29,526 nt of DNA from Caldifarciminota bacterium (lineage in GTDB: Bacteria; Hydrothermota; 32-111; QNBC01), in NCBI GenBank assembly GCA_015486655.1, contig WFRF01000005.1, positions 1 through 29,526 of the forward strand. The letters run 5' to 3'. The position numbers and the translations under genes are program-made. Positions 16,946 through 25,416 of this stretch are shown in pieces. The first letter of the stretch is position 1, and each line of letters starts with the position of its first letter. The notes beneath the pieces are model-generated. The model had not been told where the DNA came from. It saw nothing but the letters and a program-made list of their open reading frames with translations, and made no database searches.

Positions 16946-17794
16946 TTCCATTTTTTTCAACAGCTGATCTAACCTTTCTCTCTCCCTCTCATCCATATGA
17001 TATTCGTATTTATCAGCGGGGAATTCACTGGATTCCACTTCTTTTATATATTCCGAAACGGCACTTTTAATCACGGGTTTCAGATCTTTAAATACTTTAA
17101 CAAACTTAGGCGTTTTACCGAAAGTAAGTCCCAAGATATCATAAACCACTATAATCTGTCCGTCACACTTTTCTCCGGCTCCTATACCGAAAACAGGTAC
17201 TTTTACATACTTTTTTATCAACTCAGTTACATTCTTGGGAACCGATTCAACTATTATTGAAAATACTCCGGCTTTTTCAATGGCAATGGCATCTCTTATA
17301 AGTTCAACGGCACCTTCAGCGCTTTTCCCTTGAACCTTAAATCCTCCGTAACGATGGTACGATTGCGGCAATAAGCCTATATGTCCCATAACCGGAATTC
17401 CGGAATCTATAATTCCCCTTATTTTTTCTGCGACATTACGTCCGCCTTCAAGTTTTACGGCGTCACACTTTCCTTCGGAGATAAATCTTCCCGCATTGAA
17501 AATCGCATCCCTTACCGAAGTTTGATATGTCATAAAAGGCATATCTCCAATAACCATTGCCCTGTTACATGCTCTTGAAACAGCTTCGGTATGATGAATC
17601 ATATCATCAATGGAAACACTTAAAGTATCTTCTTTCCCGAAAACAGTAGTTGCAATTGAATCTCCCACCAGTATTATATCTATACCGGCTTCGTCCTCCA
17701 ATTTTGCAATAGGATAATCATAAGCGGTCATGAGGGCAATTTTATTGCCCTCATGTATTTTTTTATAGATATCACTTATGCTCAGTTTAACCAA
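16940..17794 (-). CDS. panB: 3-methyl-2-oxobutanoate hydroxymethyltransferase
   Basis: First committed step of pantothenate synthesis: ketoisovalerate plus methylene-tetrahydrofolate gives ketopantoate. 284 aa. Active-site blocks are all present: LVGDS with D45, GDMPFMTY with D84, DAVKLEGG with K114, VMGHIGLLPQS with H138 and IVESVP with E183. The start is the TTG at 17794: AAGGTG precedes it, it follows the LysM gene stop within 1 nt, and the nearby ATG (in GAATGATTGG) runs into a stop. panC and panD are not in the window. Last gene of the alr-DUF1844-LysM-panB run. Confidence 0.95.
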   Translation of the reverse strand: MVKLSISDIYKKIHEGNKIALMTAYDYPIAKLEDEAGIDIILVGDSIATTVFGKEDTLSVSIDDMIHHTEAVSRACNRAMVIGDMPFMTYQTSVRDAIFNAGRFISEGKCDAVKLEGGRNVAEKIRGIIDSGIPVMGHIGLLPQSYHRYGGFKVQGKSAEGAVELIRDAIAIEKAGVFSIIVESVPKNVTELIKKYVKVPVFGIGAGEKCDGQIIVVYDILGLTFGKTPKFVKVFKDLKPVIKSAVSEYIKEVESSEFPADKYEYHMDERERERLDQLLKKMEL

Positions 17795-19273
17795 TCATTC
17801 ACCTTCTTCGATTATGACATTGGAAGTTGTATCTTTCACAGAGGTTGTGTCACCTGAAGGTTGTTCCTCTATAACCGGAGAAGTTGTGTCGCCTGAAGGT
17901 TGTTCCTCTATAACCGGGGAGGTTGTGTCACCTGAAGGTTGTTCCTCTATAACCGGGGAGGTCGTATCCATTGGTGTTGTCTCTTTTACGACCGGTGCGG
18001 CAGCTGTTGTATCGGGTCTCTCCATTATTATTATGGCATTTGAGTCAGAACGAACCGTATCACCTATTGTTTCGTGTACAGCAGGGGGTTCAGTGCCTTT
18101 TTCTTCCTCCACTTTAGGTTGCTCCTCTACAACTTTAGGGGTTTCTTCTTCAACCTGTACTTTGGTCACCTTTTTAACAGGTATCTGTTTTATTATATTA
18201 GTTTCCCCCTTTGGTAGGGATTTCATGGTAAGCGTTATAGTTTTGTACTTCTTTAAATTTATATCTCCCGTTCTGGTAATGTAACCGGTTGAAAAATCAT
18301 CTCCTACCCACAAGAGTTGTACTTCTCCGTGTGCATTACCCTTGGTGTCAACAATATTAAATTTATCGCCCTGAGCGAAACCTTCATTTTCTCCTTTATC
18401 CACATAAACTATATTATAGTCTTTTACAACGTCCTCATTATCTCTGTATCCCAGAATTTTTGCTTTAATATTTTTGCCAGCCCTAACAAAATCAAAATCG
18501 GGAATGTAGTAAGGAGTCCACACATCCGTAACCATCATCCCCTTTCTGATTGGAACCCTACTTGCTTTAACCATGCAAACGGAATATGTATCAAATGTCT
18601 CAAGAACCTTTAATGTCCCGTAGATCTTAACAATTCTACCCGTTTTACCGTTGGCTGTCACATTGTTTCCATATGAAAATACCGTCAATTCATCACCCTT
18701 GTTTATTTTTCCCTTTCCTATATCAACCTTAACTCTGTCAAATGTCACAGCTTCATTTTCAAGACTGTTATCCCCCAGAACATCTGAAATTTTTCCTTTC
18801 TCTATTACTTTATTCGTGACAAATCCGCCATAGTACAGACCTTGGTAAGATACGTTATTGGGAATTCGGAATAACTCAAGGTAATCCCCTTTCATTATCA
18901 TTTTTTGAGCTTTGAGCCATGCTATACTTAGCTTCTTTCCCGTGTATCTCTTTCTGAGATCCGTGTATTTTATCTTTTTGAATTTATTTACCCCTTTGGG
19001 AGATATGGCATTTTCTTGAGGCATTTGACTGGTTACGGAAGTATTGTCTTCCCCCGGTATGGGCAATTCAAAAACCTGTCCCGGATAAATCCAGTGCGGA
19101 TCTTCTATTTTATCCTTATTCAACTCATAAATCTCAGGCCATAAAAAAGGATTGTTTAAATAATAACCCGCAATATCCCACAATGTATCTCCCTTTTTTA
19201 CGGTATGTGTTTTTGCATTACTAATAGAAAAAACAAATATAATTACAAGAGTAACCAACAGGAGCTTTTTCAT
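17795..19273 (-). CDS. Secreted LysM-domain protein with acidic repeat tail
   Basis: 492 aa from the ATG at 19273, which follows AGGAGG at 6 nt. Residues 1-20 are a signal peptide (KKLLLVTLVIIFVFSISNA). A LysM peptidoglycan-binding domain spans about 21-70 (THTVKKGDTLWDIAGYY, DPHWIYPGQVFELP). A middle region of ~300 residues is beta-rich and not identified. The last ~100 residues are low-complexity, rich in P, E, T and V, and include three copies of TTSPVIEEQPSGD. It probably binds the cell wall in the periplasm. An upstream extension of the frame to 19390 is all Lys/Arg and would bury the signal peptide, so it was not used. It lies 1 nt after the DUF1844 gene and 1 nt before panB. Confidence 0.85.
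   Translation of the reverse strand: MKKLLLVTLVIIFVFSISNAKTHTVKKGDTLWDIAGYYLNNPFLWPEIYELNKDKIEDPHWIYPGQVFELPIPGEDNTSVTSQMPQENAISPKGVNKFKKIKYTDLRKRYTGKKLSIAWLKAQKMIMKGDYLELFRIPNNVSYQGLYYGGFVTNKVIEKGKISDVLGDNSLENEAVTFDRVKVDIGKGKINKGDELTVFSYGNNVTANGKTGRIVKIYGTLKVLETFDTYSVCMVKASRVPIRKGMMVTDVWTPYYIPDFDFVRAGKNIKAKILGYRDNEDVVKDYNIVYVDKGENEGFAQGDKFNIVDTKGNAHGEVQLLWVGDDFSTGYITRTGDINLKKYKTITLTMKSLPKGETNIIKQIPVKKVTKVQVEEETPKVVEEQPKVEEEKGTEPPAVHETIGDTVRSDSNAIIIMERPDTTAAAPVVKETTPMDTTSPVIEEQPSGDTTSPVIEEQPSGDTTSPVIEEQPSGDTTSVKDTTSNVIIEEGE
17841..17957 (-). repeat. 39-bp tandem repeat in the LysM gene
   Basis: Three consecutive 39-bp units begin at 17841, 17880 and 17919, with the start of a fourth at 17958. 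Differences are few (for example GTGTCACC versus GTGTCGCC). Each unit encodes 13 residues, so copy-number changes stay in frame. The near identity implies recent expansion or ongoing homogenisation. Confidence 0.9.
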
Positions 19274-19274
19274 A

Positions 19275-19631
19275 TTATTCCTCCTTTTTTCCTTTATTAT
19301 GGGGGCTACCCCCCCTTTTTCTCTCTTTTGTTTTCTTCTCTTCTTTTGTTTTGTTATCTTCTCCTTTTTCCTCTTTCTGCTCTTTTTCAACCCTTAAAAA
19401 ATTTACTTTCAACTCGTAAATCGTTTGATTGAGAGCATCTAATTCTTTACTATCTAAATTATTATACGTCTTTTCCTTTAACATATCAAGATAATCAATC
19501 ATCTGTTGGGCAACATCAAGGTGCTTTTCCGCCTTTTTTGTAATGGGGTTCTCCAGTAAACCCATTGATTGAAAAGCAATTGTGGAAAGAAAAAGGACCA
19601 TTTCATAAAATTTATTACTTTTATTTTCCAT
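19275..19631 (-). CDS. DUF1844 family protein
   Basis: 118 aa. Residues 11-78 match the DUF1844 pattern: LFLSTIAFQSMGLLENP, then AQQMIDYLDMLKEKT, NLDSKELDALNQTIYELK and an aromatic/hydrophobic end. The function of the family is unknown. The last ~35 residues are almost all Lys, Glu and Arg. AGGAGG precedes the ATG at 5 nt. It lies 8 nt after alr and 1 nt before the LysM gene. Near its end are a run of seven G (minus strand) and a G5/C5 hairpin (19301-19315), just ahead of the LysM ribosome site. Confidence 0.75.
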   Translation of the reverse strand: MENKSNKFYEMVLFLSTIAFQSMGLLENPITKKAEKHLDVAQQMIDYLDMLKEKTYNNLDSKELDALNQTIYELKVNFLRVEKEQKEEKGEDNKTKEEKKTKERKRGGSPHNKGKKEE

Positions 19632-19639
19632 GGTTCCTC

Positions 19640-20803
19640 CTATAGTTTATTATGTATTTTCCTGCTTGCAATTGTTCTGAGTTTAATCGGCTTACCGTCC
19701 TCATAGTATATTCTGGACACTCTTTCCCCTATTCTCGTAACTATTTCATAGTTAATGGTATGACAAACCTCTGCTACTTCATCCGCCGATATCTCATGAT
19801 TAAAAATCGTTACCGTATCGCCTGTTTTAATATTATCAACGCCGCTAACATCAATCATCGTTAAATCCATACATACATTACCTATTATTTTACATTTTTC
19901 CCCGTTTACGCCTACATAACCCCTATCAGACATGCAGCGGGGAAATCCGTCACCGTACCCTATATTAATTGTAGCAACTTTTACGCTTCTGTCAAGGATT
20001 TTCCTTCCATAGCTTACTGAATCTCCCTTCTTCAAATCAACTATTCTTGAGATTCTGCTATAAACAGACATTACCGGATTTACTTTAATATATTTCATCA
20101 TGCTCTTCGACGTATATAACCCGTATATCAACAAGCCGGGCCTTACGATATCCATATTTGATTCTTTGAACCTCACCATGCCCGCACTGTTTGCAATATG
20201 ATATTTTACATTATCAAATCCGGCAGCGATAAATTTATTTCTCAACCCCTTAAAAATAGACATCTGTTCGTCTGCAAAATTATCCGCTTCGTCTTCCGCA
20301 GTTGAAAAATGACTAAAAATACTTTTAATACGCAAATGTTTGTATCGTTCGGACAATTCGCTAATCTCATCGAAGGCGTTCTCGTGAAGGAAACCGGTTC
20401 TTCCCATTCCCGTATCAATCTCCACAAAAATATCAATATCTTTCGAAATACTTTCCAAATATTTATTTAAGGATTCTGCAAATAACAAATCCGAGACTGT
20501 GGGGATTATTTCATACCTTACTATATCTTCTGTATCAAAATCAAAAACAGGGCTTAAAACAACAATCGGCATTTTAATGCCGTATTCCCTGAGCTCGATT
20601 GCCTCTTCTATTCCTGCAACTCCCAAATATTCCACCCCGATTTCTTCGGCAACTCTTGCCACTTCGCAGCTGCCGTGCCCATAAGCATCGGCTTTTATGG
20701 GAATTAATAACTCGGCATTTGTAAATCTTTTAATACGTTTTAAATTATCTTTTAAAACATCAAGATCAATCTTAGCCCAAGTTCTTCTTTCTAAAACAGA
20801 CAT
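19640..20803 (-). CDS. alr: Alanine racemase
   Basis: PLP enzyme making D-alanine for peptidoglycan, 387 aa. The PLP lysine is K37 in PIKADAYGHG. EIDTGMGRTGF (128-138) and the catalytic tyrosine Y265 in DSVSYGRK are present, as are NIGYGDGFPR (280-289) and GNVCMDLTMIDV in the C-terminal domain. Length and order are standard. The ATG has no Shine-Dalgarno and lies 7 nt after a -10 box, suggesting a leaderless transcript. It heads a four-gene run with a DUF1844 gene, a LysM gene and panB. Confidence 0.95.
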   Translation of the reverse strand: MSVLERRTWAKIDLDVLKDNLKRIKRFTNAELLIPIKADAYGHGSCEVARVAEEIGVEYLGVAGIEEAIELREYGIKMPIVVLSPVFDFDTEDIVRYEIIPTVSDLLFAESLNKYLESISKDIDIFVEIDTGMGRTGFLHENAFDEISELSERYKHLRIKSIFSHFSTAEDEADNFADEQMSIFKGLRNKFIAAGFDNVKYHIANSAGMVRFKESNMDIVRPGLLIYGLYTSKSMMKYIKVNPVMSVYSRISRIVDLKKGDSVSYGRKILDRSVKVATINIGYGDGFPRCMSDRGYVGVNGEKCKIIGNVCMDLTMIDVSGVDNIKTGDTVTIFNHEISADEVAEVCHTINYEIVTRIGERVSRIYYEDGKPIKLRTIASRKIHNKL

Positions 20804-20810
20804 ACTTAAG

Positions 20811-20839
20811 TTTATACCAAAAATATAGGTTTATTGCAA
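20811..20839 (-). promoter_or_regulatory. Leaderless-type promoter of alr
   Basis: Minus strand: TTGCAA (20834-20839), 17-bp spacer, TATAAA (20811-20816), then 7 nt to the alr ATG. With normal start-site choice the first transcribed base would be at or next to the A of the ATG. No purine-rich ribosome site is present in the 7 nt. Confidence 0.6.
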
Positions 20840-20860
20840 GAAATTTTAAGCATCCGTATT

Positions 20861-22372
20861 TTAGAATGAATATGTCAAATCAAATCGGATTTTATTTTCA
20901 TACTGCTCCCCTCTCTTTAAGTAAAATGAAAAACGTGTGTTTACTCCTCTTTTTGAATATGAAACACCTCCTTTTAAAAGTGCGCCTCTCCCCTTTAATT
21001 TCCCGCTACCGTAGAGTGTATTACCAAAATTTTCAAACTCGTAATTTTCTACTATATCAAAAATATATGCCGATATAGCCACTCTCAAATCTCCATACGG
21101 CGAATATTGAATGTAATTGGCAAGAACAATCCCACTCATTTTTGCAGCATTATTAAGTGAATACATAATATTAAGAAATATCCCCATTTCCGCTTCATTG
21201 TTGTTTGTATTTATGAGAAGATTGGGATATACAACTTTTGTTGTTTCGCTTTTCTCATTAAATATGGTGTAAATTCCGGGTTTGAACTGCAGAGATTTAT
21301 ATTTATACATTTTTCTCATTGTAACTTTATAGAAGTTATTCTTTTCTTCATTCTCGGATTTACTACTCATATAGAAACGTATCTCACCTTTATTTTTACT
21401 AAGCAATCCCTGATAAATCATGTCTGTCCATTTTCTTTCATCTTCGGAATAGTTACAGTTTATTCTGCTTGAATACACTATATTATTTTTTTTGAAATAT
21501 CCGCCGTATCTTACACCAATGTTCTTCATTCTCCTCGTCATAGAAAATGAATGTATAATGCTGTTATGGCGGAGCAAACTGAGTAGAGAATAATTTAAAT
21601 TATTCATTATTTTTCCTTTTGTATATATCAGACTGTCAGAAATTCCCACAACAAAGTAACCTTCATTATATCTGATTCCATACAGATATTGTAAATTTGA
21701 ATTTAGACATTTATTGCTGTCTTTAACGATAAAACGATTAAATTTTCCCGATAGAATCATAATGTGTTTGTTTAAATCAACTTTAAAGGCTGCTCCTATC
21801 CTTTTATCGCTTCTATTTGCATATACTTTTACGGGAAAAGCATTGAGCGATATCGGATTAAGATATACGGTGTAATTGCCTAACCAAAATCTCGCTCTTC
21901 CATGTTTATATCCCAATAATAAACGAATATCATTTTTGGGCATTGAATAGTAACCTTTTAAAATAAAGCCTGAACCTTTATAGCAAACTGACTGCTCAAA
22001 AGTTATTTTGTTTTCATATGCAATGGTTGACCTTACGGTAAATCCCAATTTTGGATGTAAAAAGACGATATAAGGAGAAATCAACGTTGCTTTTTCTGTC
22101 CCTATAACATAACGCAACATCCTGTAATCAAGAATTTTACCCCATTTTTTTTCCGATTCAATAATTTTTACTGCCGTTGTTGAATCCACATACGGAATAT
22201 CCATTAGCTCATTGTAATCATGTGAATTAATATTTATTTTATAATCTTCATTGTACTTCAATATTGATGTATCTGTAACCGTATACCCGTTAATTACCGA
22301 ACAATTTGTTATAATATAGAATAGCAATAATGGTTTTAGAATCCTCAATTTCCCCTTTAATAACTCTGTCAT
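20861..22372 (-). CDS. Outer-membrane barrel protein with N-terminal ComEA-like helix-hairpin-helix domain
   Basis: 503 aa from the ATG at 22372. Hydrophobic residues 9-29 (ILKPLLLFYIITNCSVING) form a probable signal peptide. Residues 45-104 look like a tandem HhH of the ComEA type: ININSHDYNELMDIPYV, then TTAVKIIESEKKWGKI, then YRMLRYVIGTEKATLI. From ~108 to the end the sequence alternates in strand-like stretches and ends in an aromatic strand (KIRFDLTYSF), typical of an outer-membrane beta-barrel. HhH pairs bind DNA without sequence preference. The start lies inside the nudix gene (83-bp overlap), behind GGGAGAGG. Inferred role: periplasm-facing DNA binding at the outer membrane. It could alternatively be a protein-binding HhH. 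Confidence 0.65.
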   Translation of the reverse strand: MTELLKGKLRILKPLLLFYIITNCSVINGYTVTDTSILKYNEDYKININSHDYNELMDIPYVDSTTAVKIIESEKKWGKILDYRMLRYVIGTEKATLISPYIVFLHPKLGFTVRSTIAYENKITFEQSVCYKGSGFILKGYYSMPKNDIRLLLGYKHGRARFWLGNYTVYLNPISLNAFPVKVYANRSDKRIGAAFKVDLNKHIMILSGKFNRFIVKDSNKCLNSNLQYLYGIRYNEGYFVVGISDSLIYTKGKIMNNLNYSLLSLLRHNSIIHSFSMTRRMKNIGVRYGGYFKKNNIVYSSRINCNYSEDERKWTDMIYQGLLSKNKGEIRFYMSSKSENEEKNNFYKVTMRKMYKYKSLQFKPGIYTIFNEKSETTKVVYPNLLINTNNNEAEMGIFLNIMYSLNNAAKMSGIVLANYIQYSPYGDLRVAISAYIFDIVENYEFENFGNTLYGSGKLKGRGALLKGGVSYSKRGVNTRFSFYLKRGEQYENKIRFDLTYSF

Positions 22373-22820
22373 AAGCCTCTCCCCCCCCAATTTCAACAAT
22401 ATCAATCTGCTCGTCGGGATCCGGATTTTGGGACCCCGCAGTCAGATTTCTTGCCACAAACAGATGCAACTTTTCATCCGTAAAACCTGGTGACGAATAG
22501 AATGAAAAAACTTTTTCCATCTCACCGGCAGTATATCCGGTTTCCTCCTTCAATTCTCTAAATGCGGCTCCAATCGGTGTTTCTCCCTCTTCCATTATAC
22601 CTGCGGGAATTTCCATAATTTCTTTCCCCACGGGATACCTGTATTGACGAATCATTATTATATTATTATCATCTCTCAAAGCAAGCACACACACTGCATC
22701 CCTGTGTCTCACAACCTCACGCTCAGCTTCTCTCCCGTCTTCAAGAACAACATTATCCTTATATAGATCCAAAATTCTTCCCCTGTAAACCAGACGTGAA
22801 AAACACTTATTTTCTTTCAT
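22290..22820 (-). CDS. Nudix hydrolase, ADP-ribose pyrophosphatase type
   Basis: 176 aa. The Nudix box is complete: GIMEEGETPIGAAF followed by RELKEETGY (residues ~74-96), matching GX5EX7REUXEEXGU. Preceding IRQYRYPVGKEIMEIPAG and the ending KGEIEDSKTIIAILY fit the ADP-ribose pyrophosphatase (NudF-like) group, which cleaves ADP-ribose to AMP and ribose phosphate. Substrate was not tested by sequence alone. GAGGTATAA precedes the ATG, which directly follows the stop of the upstream barrel gene. A run of eight G lies near codon 145, just upstream of the start of the overlapping barrel gene. Confidence 0.85.
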   Translation of the reverse strand: MKENKCFSRLVYRGRILDLYKDNVVLEDGREAEREVVRHRDAVCVLALRDDNNIIMIRQYRYPVGKEIMEIPAGIMEEGETPIGAAFRELKEETGYTAGEMEKVFSFYSSPGFTDEKLHLFVARNLTAGSQNPDPDEQIDIVEIGGGEAYDRVIKGEIEDSKTIIAILYYNKLFGN

Positions 22821-23972
22821 TTATACCTCACATTTATAATATTTTTTTAGAGTTTTTATAACCTCACTGTTTACACCCTTTACCCTTTTAAATTCACTTA
22901 AATCTCTTATAATATGCGTTGTTCTGTATTTTATTATTCCTTTAAGTATCCTCTTTTTTATCCTCGGTGTTGTTTTAAGCCTCAATAGCCCTACTCTGTT
23001 AATATCGAGTTTATCCCATTTTACGGTTAATATGCTTGAATGCTTCTTGACCCAATTCATTCCGATTCCATTGATATTTATCAAATCAACCATATCAAAA
23101 TATTCACCTATACTGTCTCTGTAATCTATTATAGCACAGGATATATCACTTTCAATACCAATGGCTAAAAGGTCATTGAATGTCACTTTATTCAAATCAT
23201 AAACGGTTAGTACATTATTTTGCACTCCGTGGTTTACAACTCCCATATCAAAGGCAAGGTTAATATGCTCATTTATACCAAGTTCGTTTTGAATTTGCAC
23301 CTCATCACCCAAACTGATTTTCCCTCCGGTATAATTAAAACCTGCTATGAATTTATGGGGCAAAGAGTTGAGTCCGAAATAGAGCACGAGACCGTCAAAA
23401 ATTCTGTATCCGGATCTCAGTTTGAAATTTATACTTTCTTCCGAATTATATTCTATCCCTCCGACAAATAGAAAATTACCGTTATCATAATTAAATTTTG
23501 TACTGATGCTGTAACTTTCATCATACCAAAAACTTTGGATATCTTTAATGTCAATGCTCCAATTTAAGGAATCACTGATTTTTGCCAGAGCAAATAAATC
23601 CATTTTAATTTTGACAAAGGAATTATCATTTGCAATGTTTATTAAACTCAAACCGCCCCGTAAACCGTAATAAAACAATCCGTAATTCATGGAAATTAAG
23701 GTGCGCAATGTATTTTCATTATAAAGCTTTCCGCCAAAGAATTTGTATTTTATACCTATTAATTTTGAATGCAGAGGAGAATAATATCCAGCTTCAAAGT
23801 CCTGAATTTCTTTTAAAAAATAATATGATTTATAAGAAAATAATAACTGTCTTTTTTCATTTGCCGTTAAAAAGGAAATTGTCGGATTGTCGACATCAAA
23901 AGGCGTGCCGGCATTTAAATTTTCGCCTAAAATTAAAAAGGAAAGTATTAATAACGGTAATAATTTCCCCAT
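22821..23972 (-). CDS. Outer-membrane barrel-like protein with two C-terminal ComEA-like helix-hairpin-helix units
   Basis: 383 aa. Residues 1-21 are a signal peptide (KLLPLLILSFLILGENLNA). About 40-255 are strand-rich with alternating polar and hydrophobic residues and many Tyr/Phe/Gly, as in a small outer-membrane barrel. Two HhH pairs follow. The first, 259-312, has YDLNKVTFNDLLAIGI, CAIIDYRDSIGEYFD and LININGIGMNWV. The second, 321-380, has KLDINRVGLLRLKTTPRI, ILKGIIKYR and RDLSEFKRVKGVNSEVIKTL. Both follow the ComEA pattern of hydrophobic-Gly hairpins and an IxxYR helix. GAGGGGGAT precedes the ATG. It sits 17 nt after the phosphohexomutase gene. ComEA binds incoming DNA in the periplasm, so a DNA-handling role is plausible. 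Confidence 0.7.
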   Translation of the reverse strand: MGKLLPLLILSFLILGENLNAGTPFDVDNPTISFLTANEKRQLLFSYKSYYFLKEIQDFEAGYYSPLHSKLIGIKYKFFGGKLYNENTLRTLISMNYGLFYYGLRGGLSLINIANDNSFVKIKMDLFALAKISDSLNWSIDIKDIQSFWYDESYSISTKFNYDNGNFLFVGGIEYNSEESINFKLRSGYRIFDGLVLYFGLNSLPHKFIAGFNYTGGKISLGDEVQIQNELGINEHINLAFDMGVVNHGVQNNVLTVYDLNKVTFNDLLAIGIESDISCAIIDYRDSIGEYFDMVDLININGIGMNWVKKHSSILTVKWDKLDINRVGLLRLKTTPRIKKRILKGIIKYRTTHIIRDLSEFKRVKGVNSEVIKTLKKYYKCEV

Positions 23973-23989
23973 ATCCCCCTCTTGTTTAT

Positions 23990-25348
23990 TTACAATTTTA
24001 CATACTTATACTCTTTTAATTTACCGTAAACTATACCCTTTATGTTTTCCAATTCTTTTTCTGTCTTTGCTTCGAACCTTAAAACAAGGACAGGTTGTGT
24101 ATTAGACGCCCTTATAAGTCCCCATCCGTAATCAAATTCTATTCTGACTCCGTCTATGGTAACAGTTTCGTAGCTCTTCCCGAAGAAATCCGACAGTTCT
24201 TTCACCAAAGCGAATTTTTTATCATCAGGGCATGCTACCCTTATTTCGGGAGTCGAATAATAATAGGGGATCTCCTTCTTTATTTCGGAAAACGGTTTGT
24301 CTGAATTTGATATAATCCTTAAAAGCCGCATAGCTGCATATATTGCGTCATCATAACCGAAATACTCATCGGCAAAAAACATATGTCCACTCATTTCTCC
24401 GGCCAAAGGACTGGAAACTTCCTGCATCTTTGCCTTGATTAAAGAGTGACCCGTTTTCCACATCAAAGGTTTCCCGCCGAATTTCTCAATTGCCTCTTTC
24501 AAACCTCTCGAACATTTAACATCAAATATAATGGTGCTTCCCGGTCTTTTTTCCAAAACTTCTTTTGCATAAATCCCAAGCAGTCTGTCACCGTAAACCA
24601 TGTTACCCTGATCATCAATCACGCCTATTCTATCGGAATCTCCGTCAAAACCGATTCCCACATCCGCCTTTTCCTTTAACACTTCCCCTTTTAATGTCTC
24701 CATATACTTGGGAACAGTGGGATCCGGCAAATGTGCGGGAAAATGACCGTCAGGTTTACAGTTGATACATTTATAATCGATACCAAAACTATCAAGTAAC
24801 GAGCTGATAATAGGACCTGCTGTACCATTACCCGGATCGATGACAACCTTTAATGTTTTATTTAGTGAAGCGCTTTTCATGATGGCATCCATGTATCTTG
24901 AAATCATATCGCTTTCTTTAACTTCCCCGGAACCTTCATTAAAACCTTTCTTGTCAATTAAATCTTTCAATTTCTGTATATCTTCTCCGTATATCGTTTT
25001 TTTGCCTTTAAGCATTTTAAAACCATTATATTCAATAGGATTGTGGCTCCCCGTTATCATAATGCCACCATCAGTACTCAGTCTGTAAACCGAAAAATAG
25101 AGTACCGGAGTAGGTATCTCCCCTATATCGATAACATTTACGCCTGTTGATGTGATCCCGCTGATAAGCGCCTTCTTAATACGCGGAGAACTTAGACGTA
25201 CATCACACCCCACAGTAACGGTGCTGTCTTTCCCTATGAATGTACCGAATGCTTTGCCGATCAACAGCACAACATCATCGGTCAAATCTCTGTCTGCAAT
25301 TCCTCTAATATCATACTCTCTGAAAATTTCATCATTAATACCAATCAT
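23990..25348 (-). CDS. Phosphomannomutase/phosphoglucomutase
   Basis: Alpha-D-phosphohexomutase interconverting hexose 1- and 6-phosphates for surface polysaccharide or central sugar metabolism, 452 aa. The catalytic serine is S101 in ITGSHNPIEYNGFK. The metal loop is GFDGDSDR (233-240). The sugar-binding loop is GEMSGHMFFAD. The phosphate-binding end is GLIRASNTQPVLVLRFEA. The spacing fits the PMM/PGM (AlgC/ManB) group; which sugar it prefers cannot be read from sequence. The start at 25348 follows AAGGAG and matches the family N-terminus (FREYDIRG); an upstream extension to 25420 would cover the promoter. Confidence 0.93.
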   Translation of the reverse strand: MIGINDEIFREYDIRGIADRDLTDDVVLLIGKAFGTFIGKDSTVTVGCDVRLSSPRIKKALISGITSTGVNVIDIGEIPTPVLYFSVYRLSTDGGIMITGSHNPIEYNGFKMLKGKKTIYGEDIQKLKDLIDKKGFNEGSGEVKESDMISRYMDAIMKSASLNKTLKVVIDPGNGTAGPIISSLLDSFGIDYKCINCKPDGHFPAHLPDPTVPKYMETLKGEVLKEKADVGIGFDGDSDRIGVIDDQGNMVYGDRLLGIYAKEVLEKRPGSTIIFDVKCSRGLKEAIEKFGGKPLMWKTGHSLIKAKMQEVSSPLAGEMSGHMFFADEYFGYDDAIYAAMRLLRIISNSDKPFSEIKKEIPYYYSTPEIRVACPDDKKFALVKELSDFFGKSYETVTIDGVRIEFDYGWGLIRASNTQPVLVLRFEAKTEKELENIKGIVYGKLKEYKYVKL

Positions 25349-25373
25349 GTGATCTCCTTTCAAAATTCCATAT

Positions 25374-25402
25374 ATATTAATATACATTAAAATATTTGTC
25401 AA
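25374..25402 (-). promoter_or_regulatory. Sigma-70 promoter of the phosphohexomutase operon
   Basis: Minus strand: TTGACA (25397-25402), 17-bp spacer, TAATAT (25374-25379), leaving a leader of about 20 nt that contains AAGGAG. It lies in the 68-bp gap after the ComP-like gene and could drive the phosphohexomutase, both HhH-barrel genes and the nudix gene. Confidence 0.7.
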
Positions 25403-25416
25403 TCTTACCGTATAAT

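Noticed and set aside
19274..19390. Upstream extension of the LysM gene by 39 Lys/Arg-rich codons
   Set aside because: It overlaps the DUF1844 gene, would place the signal peptide inside the protein, and the ATG at 19273 has a clear AGGAGG.
23630..24019. 129-codon plus-strand frame opposite the HhH-barrel gene
   Set aside because: Shadow of the signal peptide and barrel region of the minus-strand gene; no ribosome site.
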